64,000 nt of DNA from Anaerococcus marasmi (GTDB taxonomy: Bacteria; Bacillota; Clostridia; Tissierellales; Peptoniphilaceae), in contig NZ_OLMF01000004.1 in the NCBI RefSeq assembly GCF_900290195.1, positions 1,229,501-1,293,500 of the forward strand. Direction: 5' to 3'. Of this stretch, positions 43,624 through 53,627 are shown in pieces (position 1 is the stretch's first letter; each line of letters opens with the position of its first letter). Made by a program: the position numbers and the translations under genes. The notes beneath the pieces are model-generated. The model had not been told where the DNA came from. It was given only the letters and a program-made list of their open reading frames with translations, and searched no databases.

Positions 43624-44488
43624 TTTTTATCCTTTCTTCTTTTAATTTAATATTTGCATAGGCTCCATAGAGATTATTATCATTAAAAAACGACACCGGT
43701 CTTATGTTGAGGCTAACTCCAGAGAAAACATCATCTTGTAATTTTTCTTTAAGAGAATTTATAAATCTCTCATCTTCAGAAATTGCCCCTCCTATGTAGA
43801 TTACTTCTGGATTAATAGCATAGGCTATGTTATATAAACCCATGGCAAGATAGGTAAACATCTTATCTACCTCTTCATAGAAAGGATTTTCTTTCTTAAG
43901 ATACTTATCAAATATTTCATATGTGTCCAAATCTATACCGTATTTTTCTTTTATAGTACGCCTTACATTTGGCAAAGTGCCTAGACTGGATAGATTTTTG
44001 ATTTTACCAAAATCATTAAAGAGCATATAGCCAAACTCCCCGCTTTCAAGACTTAAGCCCCTAATGATTTTGGAATCTTTTACTAGGGCCCCTCCTATAC
44101 CTGAGCCAATTATGACAAAGGCCAGGAGATTTTCTTTAGGTTTTTTGTAATAGATTTCTCCAAGAGCTGCGCAGTTTGCATCATTTTCAATAGCAACCGG
44201 GATAGAATATTTATCTTCTATGAGACTTGCAAAATTTTCCTCAGCCAAGTAATTGAGAGCACTTAATCCTCCTACTTTAAGGCTTTTGCTATCCACCGTT
44301 CCAGGAGATGAAAATCCTATAGCTTCTATATCATAATCCTTAAGGAAAGATTCTATCGTCTCTTCTAAAAACTTTAAAAATTCTTTCATAGTCGGAAGGC
44401 TTTTTTCTGAGTCTTTCATAATTATTTTTTCATTTTCTATAAGTGCATACTTGGTGGATGAGCCACCAATATCAAATACTAAATACAT
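43616..44488 (-). CDS. ROK family kinase, N-acetylhexosamine or glucoside kinase-like
   Basis: A 290-residue ROK protein. VFDIGGSSTKYALI is the ATP motif, GFSSPGTVD and VAIENDANCAALGE supply the substrate site with the catalytic Asp, and FVIIGSGIGGALV follows. It lacks the Cys-rich zinc motif of the other ROK kinase in this locus, so it resembles BglK/NanK-type enzymes. A kinase for GlcNAc or mannose is plausible. It is divergent from the RpiR regulator by about 40 bases and shares overlapping promoters with it. Confidence 0.85.
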   Translation of the reverse strand: MYLVFDIGGSSTKYALIENEKIIMKDSEKSLPTMKEFLKFLEETIESFLKDYDIEAIGFSSPGTVDSKSLKVGGLSALNYLAEENFASLIEDKYSIPVAIENDANCAALGEIYYKKPKENLLAFVIIGSGIGGALVKDSKIIRGLSLESGEFGYMLFNDFGKIKNLSSLGTLPNVRRTIKEKYGIDLDTYEIFDKYLKKENPFYEEVDKMFTYLAMGLYNIAYAINPEVIYIGGAISEDERFINSLKEKLQDDVFSGVSLNIRPVSFFNDNNLYGAYANIKLKEERIKND

Positions 44489-44501
44489 TGTTTTCCTCTT
44501 G

Positions 44502-44510
44502 TGTTATAAT
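44502..44510 (+). promoter_or_regulatory. Extended -10 promoter for the RpiR gene, overlapping the divergent ROK promoter region
   Basis: TGTTATAAT with TATAAT at 44505-44510 lies only 20 bases before the ATG at 44530, giving a very short leader. The whole divergent intergenic region is about 41 bases, so a bound repressor would block both genes. Confidence 0.45.
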
Positions 44511-44529
44511 TATCTCTAGGAGTGATCAA

Positions 44530-45261
44530 ATGACAAACGCTAATTACAATTTTATTATGGATATAATAAGCTCAAAAAATATAAATTTATCTAAGTCTGA
44601 AAATATAATCGTCGATAAAATCAAAGATATAGATGTCGATTTTACTCATATAAATATCAATGATTTATCCGAGATTCTAGACGTTTCAAACTCTACCATA
44701 ACTAGATTTGCCCAAAAGCTTGGCTTTGATGGTTTCTCTGAGCTAAAGTTTGATATTTCTAAAAAACCTAGGATGACTAAGTCGCTTAGCCAAGAGATTT
44801 ATATGAATTTTATTGATTCTATCGAGCCCTTCGATATGGATACGGTTAAATTCATCAAATCCTTTGATACTTTTGGAAGGATTGCCGTTATAGGAATCGG
44901 CTCATCTGGCCTTTGCGCTAATGAATTCGTCTACAAATTTGGAGAAATCGGTCTAAATAATACCGACTACGCCAAGGAGCCTTACAGTATAAATCTTCTT
45001 ACGAAAAGCCTTGGTGCAGATGACTTGTTGATAGCTATCTCCCTTTCTGGCGAAAATCACAATCTCCTAGAAGGAGTTCGCTTCGCTAAAGAGAAAAAGG
45101 CAAATATCCTCGCCATAACTGGCAATAAGGAGTCTACTCTAAAAAATATAGCGACAAATACTATCTTATTGCCTCCTTATCCTAGCTATTCATATAAGAT
45201 TTCAAAGATTTTTCCTGTGACCTTGATCCTTGATATGATTTGTGAGGCCTATCTTAGTTAG
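44530..45261 (+). CDS. MurR/RpiR family transcriptional regulator
   Basis: A 243-residue regulator. The N-terminal HTH_6 domain (INDLSEILDVSNSTITRFAQKLGFDGFSELK, about residues 38-70) is followed by a SIS sugar-phosphate-binding domain (AVIGIGSSGLCANEF, LLIAISLSGENHNLLEGV, ILAITGN). AGGAGTG precedes the ATG at 44530; an in-frame ATG 87 bases upstream lies inside the divergent kinase gene and is rejected. It probably senses a phosphorylated sugar, such as mannose- or GlcNAc-6-phosphate, and controls the glycan locus. It converges on the GH125 gene with an 8-base overlap. Confidence 0.9.
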   Translation: MTNANYNFIMDIISSKNINLSKSENIIVDKIKDIDVDFTHININDLSEILDVSNSTITRFAQKLGFDGFSELKFDISKKPRMTKSLSQEIYMNFIDSIEPFDMDTVKFIKSFDTFGRIAVIGIGSSGLCANEFVYKFGEIGLNNTDYAKEPYSINLLTKSLGADDLLIAISLSGENHNLLEGVRFAKEKKANILAITGNKESTLKNIATNTILLPPYPSYSYKISKIFPVTLILDMICEAYLS

Positions 45262-46534
45262 CCTTTACCAGATCAATCCCTATATATCTTAGGACTGCCT
45301 CAACGAATATAGAGTTAGCCCAAGAGAACCAATCTCTGGTATATTTACTAGGATCATCCTTGTCGAAGCCCTCATGCATCAAATATTTTCCTGCGTGAGT
45401 TTTTTCAAAATAAGCCAAAATACGGTCCATATCCTCCCTAGAATCTGCTGTCATAAGCTCCATTGCTAGAGCCAAATGCCAGATATAGTCTTTGGGGGTA
45501 TGGTCTGATCCAATTCCCTTGGCCGCCTTTCCTTCAAAATAATTCTTGTTCTTATCTGAAAGGATAAAAGCTCTGGTGTTTTTATAAATTGGATCTTTCT
45601 TATCTACATAACCCAAATAAGGAAGGGAAAGTAAGCTTGGGATGTTGGCATCGTCCATCAAATTATAAGATCCAAGCCCATCAGTTTCGTAGGCATAAAT
45701 TTCGCCAAAATCTTCATCTTCTATAATTCCATACTCTCTAATTCCACGATCTATCTCGCAAGCCAAGTCGTACATATTATCACATAGGTCGAGCCTAATT
45801 TCTGCATGTCTTAGGGCTTTGGCAAGTCTTTTCAAAGCTACAGTAGCAAAGGCATTGGCAGGAATAAGGTATTGGTATAGGCAGGAGTCATCACTAGGCC
45901 TAAAACCTGTCCAACTCATTCCTGTAAAGCCTGTCTCAGTTCCTCTCTTGCCATTTCTTAGGGAATCTGAAGGAGCCCAAGGGTCAGGTCTTTCGAATTC
46001 ATAGGACGAATTTTCATGATTTTGCTCAAGCTTAATAAGATCAAGGATTTTTTCTAAAACTTCTAAAAATTTTTCGTCGAAAATCGTCTTATCACGAGTT
46101 TTCTCATAGTACATATAAGCTACTTCCATGACATAACAAAGCGAATCTAGCTCGTACTTTCTCTCCCAAACCCAAGGAGAATCAAAGTCTGTTATGTCCT
46201 TATCGCTCCAACTCCTTCCGCTAGCACTTTGGTTAAATGCATTGGCGTAGAGATCCTTGTCTAGACAAAATATTTGTCTCTTTAGAACTTTCCTAATAAG
46301 TTCATCCGCCTCTTTGCTATCTACATAAAAGAGGGGTCTGATTTGTCCACTAGAATCTCTTAGCCACATGGCCTCTATGTCTCCAGTTATTACGAAGACA
46401 TCTCCCCTTTCGGTTTCTTTCATAGTCGTTGTGAAAGTGTTGTTGATTGCCTTTTCGAAAATTTTCTTTATATCTGGGCTAAGATCATCACTTTCCTTAA
46501 CCTTACTGGTCAACTCTTTTACAATTTCTTTCAT
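45254..46534 (-). CDS. GH125 exo-alpha-1,6-mannosidase
   Basis: The 426-residue family GH125 enzyme is a metal-independent inverting glycosidase releasing alpha-1,6-linked mannose from N-glycans. Family segments are present: VFVITGDIEAMWLRDSSGQI near the N-terminus, TGMSWTGFRPSDD in the middle and IGSDHTPKDYIWHLALAM towards the C-terminus. No signal peptide is present, so it acts on imported glycans. It overlaps the GH38 gene by one base. Confidence 0.93.
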   Translation of the reverse strand: MKEIVKELTSKVKESDDLSPDIKKIFEKAINNTFTTTMKETERGDVFVITGDIEAMWLRDSSGQIRPLFYVDSKEADELIRKVLKRQIFCLDKDLYANAFNQSASGRSWSDKDITDFDSPWVWERKYELDSLCYVMEVAYMYYEKTRDKTIFDEKFLEVLEKILDLIKLEQNHENSSYEFERPDPWAPSDSLRNGKRGTETGFTGMSWTGFRPSDDSCLYQYLIPANAFATVALKRLAKALRHAEIRLDLCDNMYDLACEIDRGIREYGIIEDEDFGEIYAYETDGLGSYNLMDDANIPSLLSLPYLGYVDKKDPIYKNTRAFILSDKNKNYFEGKAAKGIGSDHTPKDYIWHLALAMELMTADSREDMDRILAYFEKTHAGKYLMHEGFDKDDPSKYTRDWFSWANSIFVEAVLRYIGIDLVKAN

Positions 46535-49155
46535 TAAAGCTCCAATCTAAATGTTTTAATTTCAAAAGGAGGAATTTCTCCAAAAGGTCCGTCTTTTATC
46601 TTCTTTCTCGCCAAAATGTCATATTCATCCGCGGAAATATCAATAGCTTTAGAATAAGGACTAGGATTAAATATTCTAAGGAAGGCTTCTCCCTCTTCAT
46701 TTCTAAAAATCGTAGAAAATAGATTATCTCCCAAATCTATTTTAGGGATTGTCAAAGATATATCTTTATCATTCTTATCCGAAAGATTTAGGCTAAAGAA
46801 GTCTACTCTAGCCTTAAGGATATCTCTCCTATTTCTATCAATATCTTCCTTAAAACTATCAAAATAAAAGTCAAACTCCATATCCCTTAGCTCGTCTTTT
46901 ATAAGCTGGGCATCTGGAGTAGAAAAATATCCCCAATCTCCAAGCTCTCCGACTGACCTAAAAAGTGTTATGAAAAGACCCTCATCTTCTACCATTTCAT
47001 ATTCCGCAGGACCAAGGGCTGATACTCCAAAACCTCTCTTATCATTATCCATAACTTGAACATATCTGTTGAAATTTTGTGAATAATCTGGGTTCTTCCA
47101 TGTTTCTGGAGCATAGGCATCTCTTTTGACACATTCAAAGATAGACTCAGCAAACACCTTATCAGTTTTTAAATCATGACCGAAAAGCACTCTCATCCTG
47201 TGATCTTTGCTTACATTTTTAAGCCTTATCTTAATTTCTATAGGAGCTTTCTTATCGAAGATTTTTATCTCCTTTTCGATTATCATATCGACATAGGTCT
47301 TACTCCTATTAGCCTTTCTTCTTGTGATATCATTAAGGCGAATTTGCTCATCCTTTAGCTTATCCTCCGCTCCTTCTGGCAGGGAGAATTTTTCCTTAAG
47401 CCTAATGATAGTCTTATCATTTTCCCTGATGATTTTTTTATCTATCAATTTTCCTCCAACAATCCTTAGCTTGTCAGAAGACTGTCTATAAATATATTCA
47501 TTTCCTATATCGCCTGTATCTTCTATGGTGAGGACGTCTTTGTAAGTTATTTGATTTGTCTTATCGTAAATATCAAGGCTTGCCTTATCTTTAATTTCTA
47601 TCCTATAATAAGCATTTTCGACTATGTTTTCTTCTATTTCTTTAGATTCAAAGGAAGATTGTCCCTCTACTAACCTTAGAATTTTCTTCTCAAAAGAGTC
47701 AAGTTCTAGGCTGAAACGGATTTTGATTTTATTGGCAAAGTAAGGTTTTCTAAACTTATCATTAGGAAGTTCATAGGAAAATCCAGTCCCCAAATATGTG
47801 ATTTCAGCGGGAATTTCCTCGCCTTTTTCGTCAACTAGCTTGTAGCTTTTTATCTCTTTTTCAGATAAGCTATCGTAAACTTCTGGGAAATCTATGCCGA
47901 AAAACTTCCTATCAACTTCTATTTCTCTTTCAACTTCCTTAAGTTTCCTGTAAGGAAGGGTATTTATGACACAGATACTATTTTTCTTGATATTTTGGGT
48001 GTTTTCTCTGATTTTTTCCCTAGCTAAATCTTCGAGATAGTCGACTCCTTCACTTACACTCTTAAAGCGTCTGAGATTGCCATCGTGAACCGAATCTACA
48101 GAGCAAGCGCATATGCTGTCGTGGGGATGATTTTTGATTAGATTTTTATAGAAATAATCGATCTTTTCCCTAGGATAGTCTTTACTTTCGACAAAAAGAG
48201 TAAACAGTGGTTGGATGATCTCTTCAAGTCTCATCTCCAAAGTCTTGTTGTATTTTTTTAGATAATATCTAGAAGATGAAGTAGAATTCAAAGTCCACCA
48301 ACCATCAGTCGTTTGACTTCTAAGCTCGCCTTTTATGGTGTCGATATCTTTAACTTCTTTTTTTACACTTTCAAAATAAAGGTCTAAGTTTGAGTGAACA
48401 AATTCATAATCTTCATAAAGCTCGTTTGCCTTTTTTATGATTTGCCCAATGTTTTTTTGAACTGGAGAGTGGTCGCAACCGTTCATCAAGAGCAATTGAT
48501 TAGTTGAGGCGTACCTTTCCATATCTTCAATCTTCTGATCCATATAAGCTTTAAGCTCACGCTCATCTTCAGGAATGTCTAGTCCATTGCTATACCAGTT
48601 AGCAAAAAGAATCCCCAAGACCTCGTCACCATTAGGAGCCTTCCAATAAATCTCTGAGTTTTTGGAAGTGAAATCGTCTATAACCACATTGTCAAAGCCT
48701 GTAGCCTTGACACCTCTTCCAAAGTAGGCGACTTTAATTCCAGCTTTTTGAAGAATTTGGCTAGCTTGACCAATATTGCCAAATGTATCTGGGAAATAGC
48801 CAATCATCGAAGGCTTTCCCCACTTTTCTATGCTTTCTATTCCTAGACTTAAATTTTTGATATTAGATTCGCCGCTTGTGAGAAAGGCATCTTGCAAGAT
48901 ATACCAAGGACCTAGCTTTAGCTTACCGGCCTCGATTAATTCCTCGATTATCTTTCTATTTTCTGGCTTCACTTCAAGATAGTCTTCTATAGGAAGATAA
49001 TGGCCATCAAGCCAATAATACTTAAAATCAGGATCCTCGAAGGCTTCTATCACCCCATCCATTAGATCGATTAGGCGCATATGGTGCTTTTCATAAGGCA
49101 TGTACCATTCTCTATCCCAGTGGGTATGGCTTACTACGTGGATGGTCTTTTTCAT
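46534..49155 (-). CDS. GH38 alpha-mannosidase
   Basis: An 873-residue cytoplasmic zinc-dependent retaining alpha-mannosidase. The zinc site begins with HVVSHTHWDREWY at residues 5-17 (HxD), and the nucleophile Asp is in GYFPDTFGNIGQ. A further zinc-ligand region is NHPHDSICACSVDSVH, and the C-terminal half is the family's beta-sandwich. This is the MngB/streptococcal GH38 type. It would trim alpha-1,2, alpha-1,3 or alpha-1,6 mannose with the GH125 enzyme. It overlaps the GH84 gene by 4 bases. Confidence 0.94.
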   Translation of the reverse strand: MKKTIHVVSHTHWDREWYMPYEKHHMRLIDLMDGVIEAFEDPDFKYYWLDGHYLPIEDYLEVKPENRKIIEELIEAGKLKLGPWYILQDAFLTSGESNIKNLSLGIESIEKWGKPSMIGYFPDTFGNIGQASQILQKAGIKVAYFGRGVKATGFDNVVIDDFTSKNSEIYWKAPNGDEVLGILFANWYSNGLDIPEDERELKAYMDQKIEDMERYASTNQLLLMNGCDHSPVQKNIGQIIKKANELYEDYEFVHSNLDLYFESVKKEVKDIDTIKGELRSQTTDGWWTLNSTSSSRYYLKKYNKTLEMRLEEIIQPLFTLFVESKDYPREKIDYFYKNLIKNHPHDSICACSVDSVHDGNLRRFKSVSEGVDYLEDLAREKIRENTQNIKKNSICVINTLPYRKLKEVEREIEVDRKFFGIDFPEVYDSLSEKEIKSYKLVDEKGEEIPAEITYLGTGFSYELPNDKFRKPYFANKIKIRFSLELDSFEKKILRLVEGQSSFESKEIEENIVENAYYRIEIKDKASLDIYDKTNQITYKDVLTIEDTGDIGNEYIYRQSSDKLRIVGGKLIDKKIIRENDKTIIRLKEKFSLPEGAEDKLKDEQIRLNDITRRKANRSKTYVDMIIEKEIKIFDKKAPIEIKIRLKNVSKDHRMRVLFGHDLKTDKVFAESIFECVKRDAYAPETWKNPDYSQNFNRYVQVMDNDKRGFGVSALGPAEYEMVEDEGLFITLFRSVGELGDWGYFSTPDAQLIKDELRDMEFDFYFDSFKEDIDRNRRDILKARVDFFSLNLSDKNDKDISLTIPKIDLGDNLFSTIFRNEEGEAFLRIFNPSPYSKAIDISADEYDILARKKIKDGPFGEIPPFEIKTFRLEL

Positions 49156-50447
49156 TTTTCTACATCCTCCATGAGTTCTTCGTAGATTTTCTCCAAGACT
49201 CTAGAAGTTTTGACCTTCCTATCTTCTATAGTATCTAGTCTAAATTCTTTATAGATTTTTACCTTACAATCGCTACATTTATCATAGAAGCTTGAAGCTT
49301 TCTTAAAATCTTTGTCTATTGCTGCCTTAACAGCTTCTGATAGATATGATAGGCAGGTGAAAAATGGCTTTACCTCATCGTACAATTTATCATTGCTGTA
49401 GTTTTTAAAGTATGAATCTATAGCTCCTATCTTCTTATCAAGCAAGCTTTTTACTTCTTCGAAGTCCTTATCCCTATAAGCTAGGGCAATTTCCCCATCT
49501 TCCTTATATTTCTTATCATCAAATCTATCATAAACTCCTGAGGCAAAGAAGGAATCAGCTATTACGAAAAGATCTGACGCTACTTTTTCGTCAATGTAGG
49601 CTAGGGCTCTTTTGAAAGATTCAACAGGGACAAACCCTTCTGGATCTTTGGCAAATTCTCCTATTTGATAGACAGATATCTTGCTTAACTCTGCCTGATT
49701 CATTGGGTTTGATAGGATTGACTTATAGTTTGTCTCACTTGAATCATAAAACTCAAATATTTCCATAAATATTCTATCTCTTAAATAATCATTGACCGGC
49801 CAGTTAAGCCATATATTAGCTTCCTTTTGGGAAAGCTCTGTAAATTTTTCTTGAGAAGCCTTTGTAATAGGTACAACTACGTCATAGCCTGTCCACAAGA
49901 TTTCTAATCTATCAAGACCGGAAAAGAGCTTAAAGTATTCTTCCCCCTTCTCATCAATCCAGGCACTATTATACCAAGGATGGACAAATAAAAGTTTGCC
50001 ATTTTCATAAGTATCCAATTTCTTTAAGATATCCTTCACTAATCTTAAATGAAATTCTCTTTGCTCGTAGGCTAAGTCTCTGTCTATATCGTCCATGCAA
50101 AGGGCAAAGGAAGTCACACCAGCTTCATGAAGGCTATCGTACTTTTTAAATAACTTATCGATTTCTTCTTCATATAGATTAAAATCTATCAAATTTTGTC
50201 CTGGATGAATGGCCCAAACAAAATCGACTCCCTCGTTTTTTGAAAGACTGGCAAGCTTACTTATCTCAGCTAATTTATCCTCTGGATAAGGTTCTCTCCA
50301 TTTTACATTATGGTAAGGGTCATCCTTTGGTGCATAGACATATTGGTTCATATCTATATCGGATAGAAATTTAATCATAGACATTCTTTCTTCAAAGCTC
50401 CAAGGAATCCCGTAGAATCCTTCTATAACACCTCTTTTTTCTAGCAT
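49152..50447 (-). CDS. GH84 family beta-N-acetylglucosaminidase (O-GlcNAcase-like)
   Basis: A 431-residue protein containing the GH84 barrel only. GVIEGFYGIPWSFEERM begins the domain, YVYAPKDDPYHNVKWREPYP follows, and the catalytic aspartate pair lies in ALCMDDIDRD. Secreted GH84 enzymes of clostridia carry signal peptides and many accessory domains. This one has none, which implies cytoplasmic action on imported GlcNAc-containing oligosaccharides. It follows the binding-protein genes after a terminator-like hairpin. Confidence 0.9.
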   Translation of the reverse strand: MLEKRGVIEGFYGIPWSFEERMSMIKFLSDIDMNQYVYAPKDDPYHNVKWREPYPEDKLAEISKLASLSKNEGVDFVWAIHPGQNLIDFNLYEEEIDKLFKKYDSLHEAGVTSFALCMDDIDRDLAYEQREFHLRLVKDILKKLDTYENGKLLFVHPWYNSAWIDEKGEEYFKLFSGLDRLEILWTGYDVVVPITKASQEKFTELSQKEANIWLNWPVNDYLRDRIFMEIFEFYDSSETNYKSILSNPMNQAELSKISVYQIGEFAKDPEGFVPVESFKRALAYIDEKVASDLFVIADSFFASGVYDRFDDKKYKEDGEIALAYRDKDFEEVKSLLDKKIGAIDSYFKNYSNDKLYDEVKPFFTCLSYLSEAVKAAIDKDFKKASSFYDKCSDCKVKIYKEFRLDTIEDRKVKTSRVLEKIYEELMEDVEK

Positions 50448-50521
50448 ATTAACTCCTAAATCTTTTCATATTCTCTAAAAATACTTCCAATAAATGAAAT
50501 AATTTTCACTATAATTTGCAA

Positions 50522-50556
50522 AAGTAAAGACCTATGCCTAAACATAAGTCTTTATT
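50522..50556 (-). terminator. Hairpin between the binding-protein and GH84 genes
   Basis: On the minus strand AAAGACTTATG pairs with CATAGGTCTTT (one G-T pair) and ACTTTTG follows. The weak T-run suggests partial termination or mRNA end-protection, which would keep transporter transcripts above hydrolase transcripts. Confidence 0.6.
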
Positions 50557-50599
50557 ATTTCTACTTCCTATCCCAATTGTCTAATTGAGCTTGGACTTC

Positions 50600-52033
50600 T
50601 TATATCAACTTATCAATTCCAGCAGTATTAAGCTTATCTAAGAATTCTTGATAATAGTCCTCGTCGAAGGCACCTGTTTTGAGATTTTTCTCGTATTCGA
50701 AAATTGTCTGTTCAACATTTCCTGCCTCGCTTTCAACGCTTTTCCTATCAAAGTTGAAACCTAGTATAGGAGAAGGCTCTAAATTCTCTAAAAACTTATC
50801 TAGTTTTTTCTTAGCTTCTGGCGTGTCAGAATCTTCAGATGTAGTAAGTGGTGTCATATTTTCTGAGGCAAGGAATGTAAAGGCTGGTACGTCATATTTA
50901 GTATCTTCGTATTTTTCAACCTTTCCATCTACTAAATCGTAGTGCTTACCTTCTATTCCATAGGTTAGATATCTCATAAGCTCCTTATCGCTATACATTC
51001 TGTTTAGAAAATCCATAGCCAATTCTTTGTGCTCAGATTGGGAGTTGATAGCGGCAAGAGAACCAGTAGCTTTTTGATTTGTTACTATTGTTTTGTTACC
51101 TGCTGGGGAGGATATGACTTCGCACTTGAAGGAGTTAGACCAAATCCCATCTGAATCTGGCCCTCCTTCAGCCTTGGTTACTAGCCACCTATCTCCTTCC
51201 TCACCATCTCCCGCATTCATCTGAGGAGCTGATGGGTTAATGTAACCCTTGTCCATGTAGTCTTTTAGAACGTCTAATTGTTTCTTAAGCTCTGGGTCAG
51301 CCCAGCTGTTGTAGGCAATGAGCTTTCCATTTTCTTCTTTTACTGCAACTCCTGGTGTCGCTTCAGACTGTGGAGTTGGTGTTTGGAGGAGGAAATCACT
51401 TACTATGTTGAAAGGGTAATCGACGCTTGCTTCATTTTCCTTTACCTCTTTAAGATAAGGTTCAAGGTCTTTTATAGTCTTTACACTATCTATATCGATC
51501 TTGTATTTGTCTACATAAGCTTTATTCCAAACAAAATAGTTGCCTGGAACGACATTTTTGGCAGCTGCTGGAGCTCCGTATAATCTTCCTTCGATAGAAG
51601 CTCCCTTTAATACATCTTCTGAAAGAGAATCTTTTATAGCTTGACCTTTTTCATCTATAAGTTCTGTTATGTCGGCAAAAGCTCCCTTTTCTACTAAGTT
51701 TTTGTAAGGACCTGACCAGTTAGCTGTAAAGGCTATATCCCAGTCATCTCCTGCATTTGACGCGAGTTGAAGTCTTTGTTCATATTCGCCCCAATCGAAG
51801 AATTGTAGGTTTATATGATAACCTGCATCTAGGCTATCTAGATATTTATTAATAGCTTCTACAACCTCTCCTGTATCTTCTTGGGGAGTTCCCACATCAT
51901 AATATGTTATGGTAGGAATTTCTTCTGAATCTTTTTTGACTTCTTCTTTCTTATCTGAAGCCTGACAACTAGAAAGACTTAGGCTAAGTCCAACTAGGAG
52001 TGTGCTTATGCCAATTTTTTTTAGTAAGTTCAT
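50600..52033 (-). CDS. ABC sugar-binding lipoprotein, C-terminally truncated paralogue
   Basis: A 477-residue extracellular solute-binding lipoprotein (lipobox LSLSSC) of the LplA type. It aligns end to end with the neighbouring binding protein, for example GAGDDWDIAFTANWSGPYK-like and NLKTGAFDEDYYQEFLDKL segments. The stop codon TAA at 50600 falls where the paralogue has Glu. Beyond it the same frame continues EVQAQLDNWDRK and a TAG at 50561-50563, matching the paralogue's tail. The last 12 residues have thus been lost by one nonsense change; function may persist. Confidence 0.88.
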   Translation of the reverse strand: MNLLKKIGISTLLVGLSLSLSSCQASDKKEEVKKDSEEIPTITYYDVGTPQEDTGEVVEAINKYLDSLDAGYHINLQFFDWGEYEQRLQLASNAGDDWDIAFTANWSGPYKNLVEKGAFADITELIDEKGQAIKDSLSEDVLKGASIEGRLYGAPAAAKNVVPGNYFVWNKAYVDKYKIDIDSVKTIKDLEPYLKEVKENEASVDYPFNIVSDFLLQTPTPQSEATPGVAVKEENGKLIAYNSWADPELKKQLDVLKDYMDKGYINPSAPQMNAGDGEEGDRWLVTKAEGGPDSDGIWSNSFKCEVISSPAGNKTIVTNQKATGSLAAINSQSEHKELAMDFLNRMYSDKELMRYLTYGIEGKHYDLVDGKVEKYEDTKYDVPAFTFLASENMTPLTTSEDSDTPEAKKKLDKFLENLEPSPILGFNFDRKSVESEAGNVEQTIFEYEKNLKTGAFDEDYYQEFLDKLNTAGIDKLI

Positions 52034-52052
52034 CTCTCCTGCTTTCTTCTAA

Positions 52053-53606
52053 TTACTTATCAGCGCCTTCCCAATTATCTAATTGTGCTTGTACTTCTTC
52101 TATTACCTTTTCGATTCCTGCTGTATTTAGTTTGTCTAGGAATTCTTGATAGTAGCTTTCGTCAAAGGCACCTGTCTTAAGGTTGATGGTGTATTCGCTT
52201 TGTGTTTGTTGAACATTTGCTATTTCTGTTGCGATTTTTGATTCGTCTAGGGTAAATCCTAATACTGGAGATGCTACTAGTTTGTCTTCAAATTCTTTTG
52301 CTTCCTTATCGAATTCTTCATCGCCAATTCCAGGAGCTCCATCTAGTGGAGTTCTGTTGAATGCACATAGGAAGGTAAATGATGGTACATCGTAATCATT
52401 ATCTATTCCATCGGAATCCTTATTGTGTTTTACAACTTTTCCGTCTTTGTATTCGAAGTTTTTGCCTTCAACACCGTAAGATAGCATATCTTGTAGGTTT
52501 TTATCTGTGAACATTCTGTTGATAAAGTCCATAGCAAGTTCTGCCTTATCAGTTTGTGAGTTAATAGAAATCATCTTTCCTGTAGCCTTATCGTTAGATA
52601 TAAGAACCTTATCTCCAATGATATTTGATACTACTTCGTTACGTGGTGCAACTGACCATATAGCTGCAGAACCTGGCTCTCCTTCACCTTCAGTAAGTAG
52701 AACTTCATTTTCTGGCATTACTGTTCCTGGCTCAACTTGTGGAGCTGATGGTGAGATGTAGCCTTTGTCCATATAGTCTTTCATCTTCATGATTTGTTCT
52801 TTATAAAGATCATCTGCATATAGGTTGTAAGCTTTGAGCTTGCCATCTTCTTCTCTTACAGCAACTCCATCTGTAACTTGATATACAGGTTCTGGCATAG
52901 CGAACAAGAAGTCCTTAGATACACCAAATGGATATTGTACGCCTTCTTTTTCTTTTATTTCTTCAAAGATAGGCTCTAATTGGTCTATATTTTGGATATT
53001 CTTGTAGTCGATATTGTATTTATCAACCATGCTCTTTGTCCATACGAATTGGTTAGCTGCAACAACTCCTGGATATGCTGCAGGGATTCCGTAAACTTTA
53101 CCATCTACACTAACACCTTTTAGCATATCAGGATTGATTAAATCAACAAATTCCTTGCCTTCCATTAGGTCTGTTAGATCCATCAAGGCATTTTGTGATA
53201 CTAGGGTTTTGTAAGGTCCTGCCCAGCTTGCAGTAAAGGCTAGGTCCCAATCTTCTCCTGTTGATGAAGCAAGTTGGAGTCTTTGTTCATAATCTCCCCA
53301 ATCATAGAAGACTAGATTTAGGTGGTAACCCGCTTCTTTTTCATCTAGGTATTCGTTAATCTTACTTACTGTCTCTTCAGTTCCTGCTTGTGGAGTTCCT
53401 ATGTTAAGATAAGTTAGGGTAGGAACTTCATCATCTTTAGCATTCTTGTCTTTCTTATCGTCTTTGTTTTCTTTGTTTTCTGCGTTTTCGCTAGTTTCGG
53501 TTTTGTTTTTCTCTTCTACATTTCCGTCATTGTTTCCGCAAGCTGAAATGCCTAGAGCAAGCATTAGAGCCATTGATGTGTAAGCAAATTTTTTAACTAA
53601 ATTCAT
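52053..53606 (-). CDS. ABC sugar-binding lipoprotein
   Basis: A 517-residue solute-binding lipoprotein with a lipobox (LGISACGN) followed by a Lys/Asn/Glu-rich linker (about residues 24-60), then the type-1 sugar-binding fold (LTYLNIGTPQAGTEETV onward). The tail is intact (EVQAQLDNWEGADK). Likely ligand is a mannose- or GlcNAc-containing oligosaccharide, inferred from the linked glycosidases. It is 21 bases after the permease gene. Confidence 0.9.
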   Translation of the reverse strand: MNLVKKFAYTSMALMLALGISACGNNDGNVEEKNKTETSENAENKENKDDKKDKNAKDDEVPTLTYLNIGTPQAGTEETVSKINEYLDEKEAGYHLNLVFYDWGDYEQRLQLASSTGEDWDLAFTASWAGPYKTLVSQNALMDLTDLMEGKEFVDLINPDMLKGVSVDGKVYGIPAAYPGVVAANQFVWTKSMVDKYNIDYKNIQNIDQLEPIFEEIKEKEGVQYPFGVSKDFLFAMPEPVYQVTDGVAVREEDGKLKAYNLYADDLYKEQIMKMKDYMDKGYISPSAPQVEPGTVMPENEVLLTEGEGEPGSAAIWSVAPRNEVVSNIIGDKVLISNDKATGKMISINSQTDKAELAMDFINRMFTDKNLQDMLSYGVEGKNFEYKDGKVVKHNKDSDGIDNDYDVPSFTFLCAFNRTPLDGAPGIGDEEFDKEAKEFEDKLVASPVLGFTLDESKIATEIANVQQTQSEYTINLKTGAFDESYYQEFLDKLNTAGIEKVIEEVQAQLDNWEGADK

Positions 53607-53627
53607 TTTTCCCTCCTTATTAATGAA

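Noticed and set aside
44443-44529. Longer start for the RpiR regulator
   Set aside because: It would lie inside the divergent ROK gene; AGGAGTG before the ATG at 44530 and the family N-terminus support the shorter form.
50448-50599. A separate small gene between the binding protein and GH84
   Set aside because: The only open stretch is the conserved, no longer translated tail of the binding protein followed by a hairpin.
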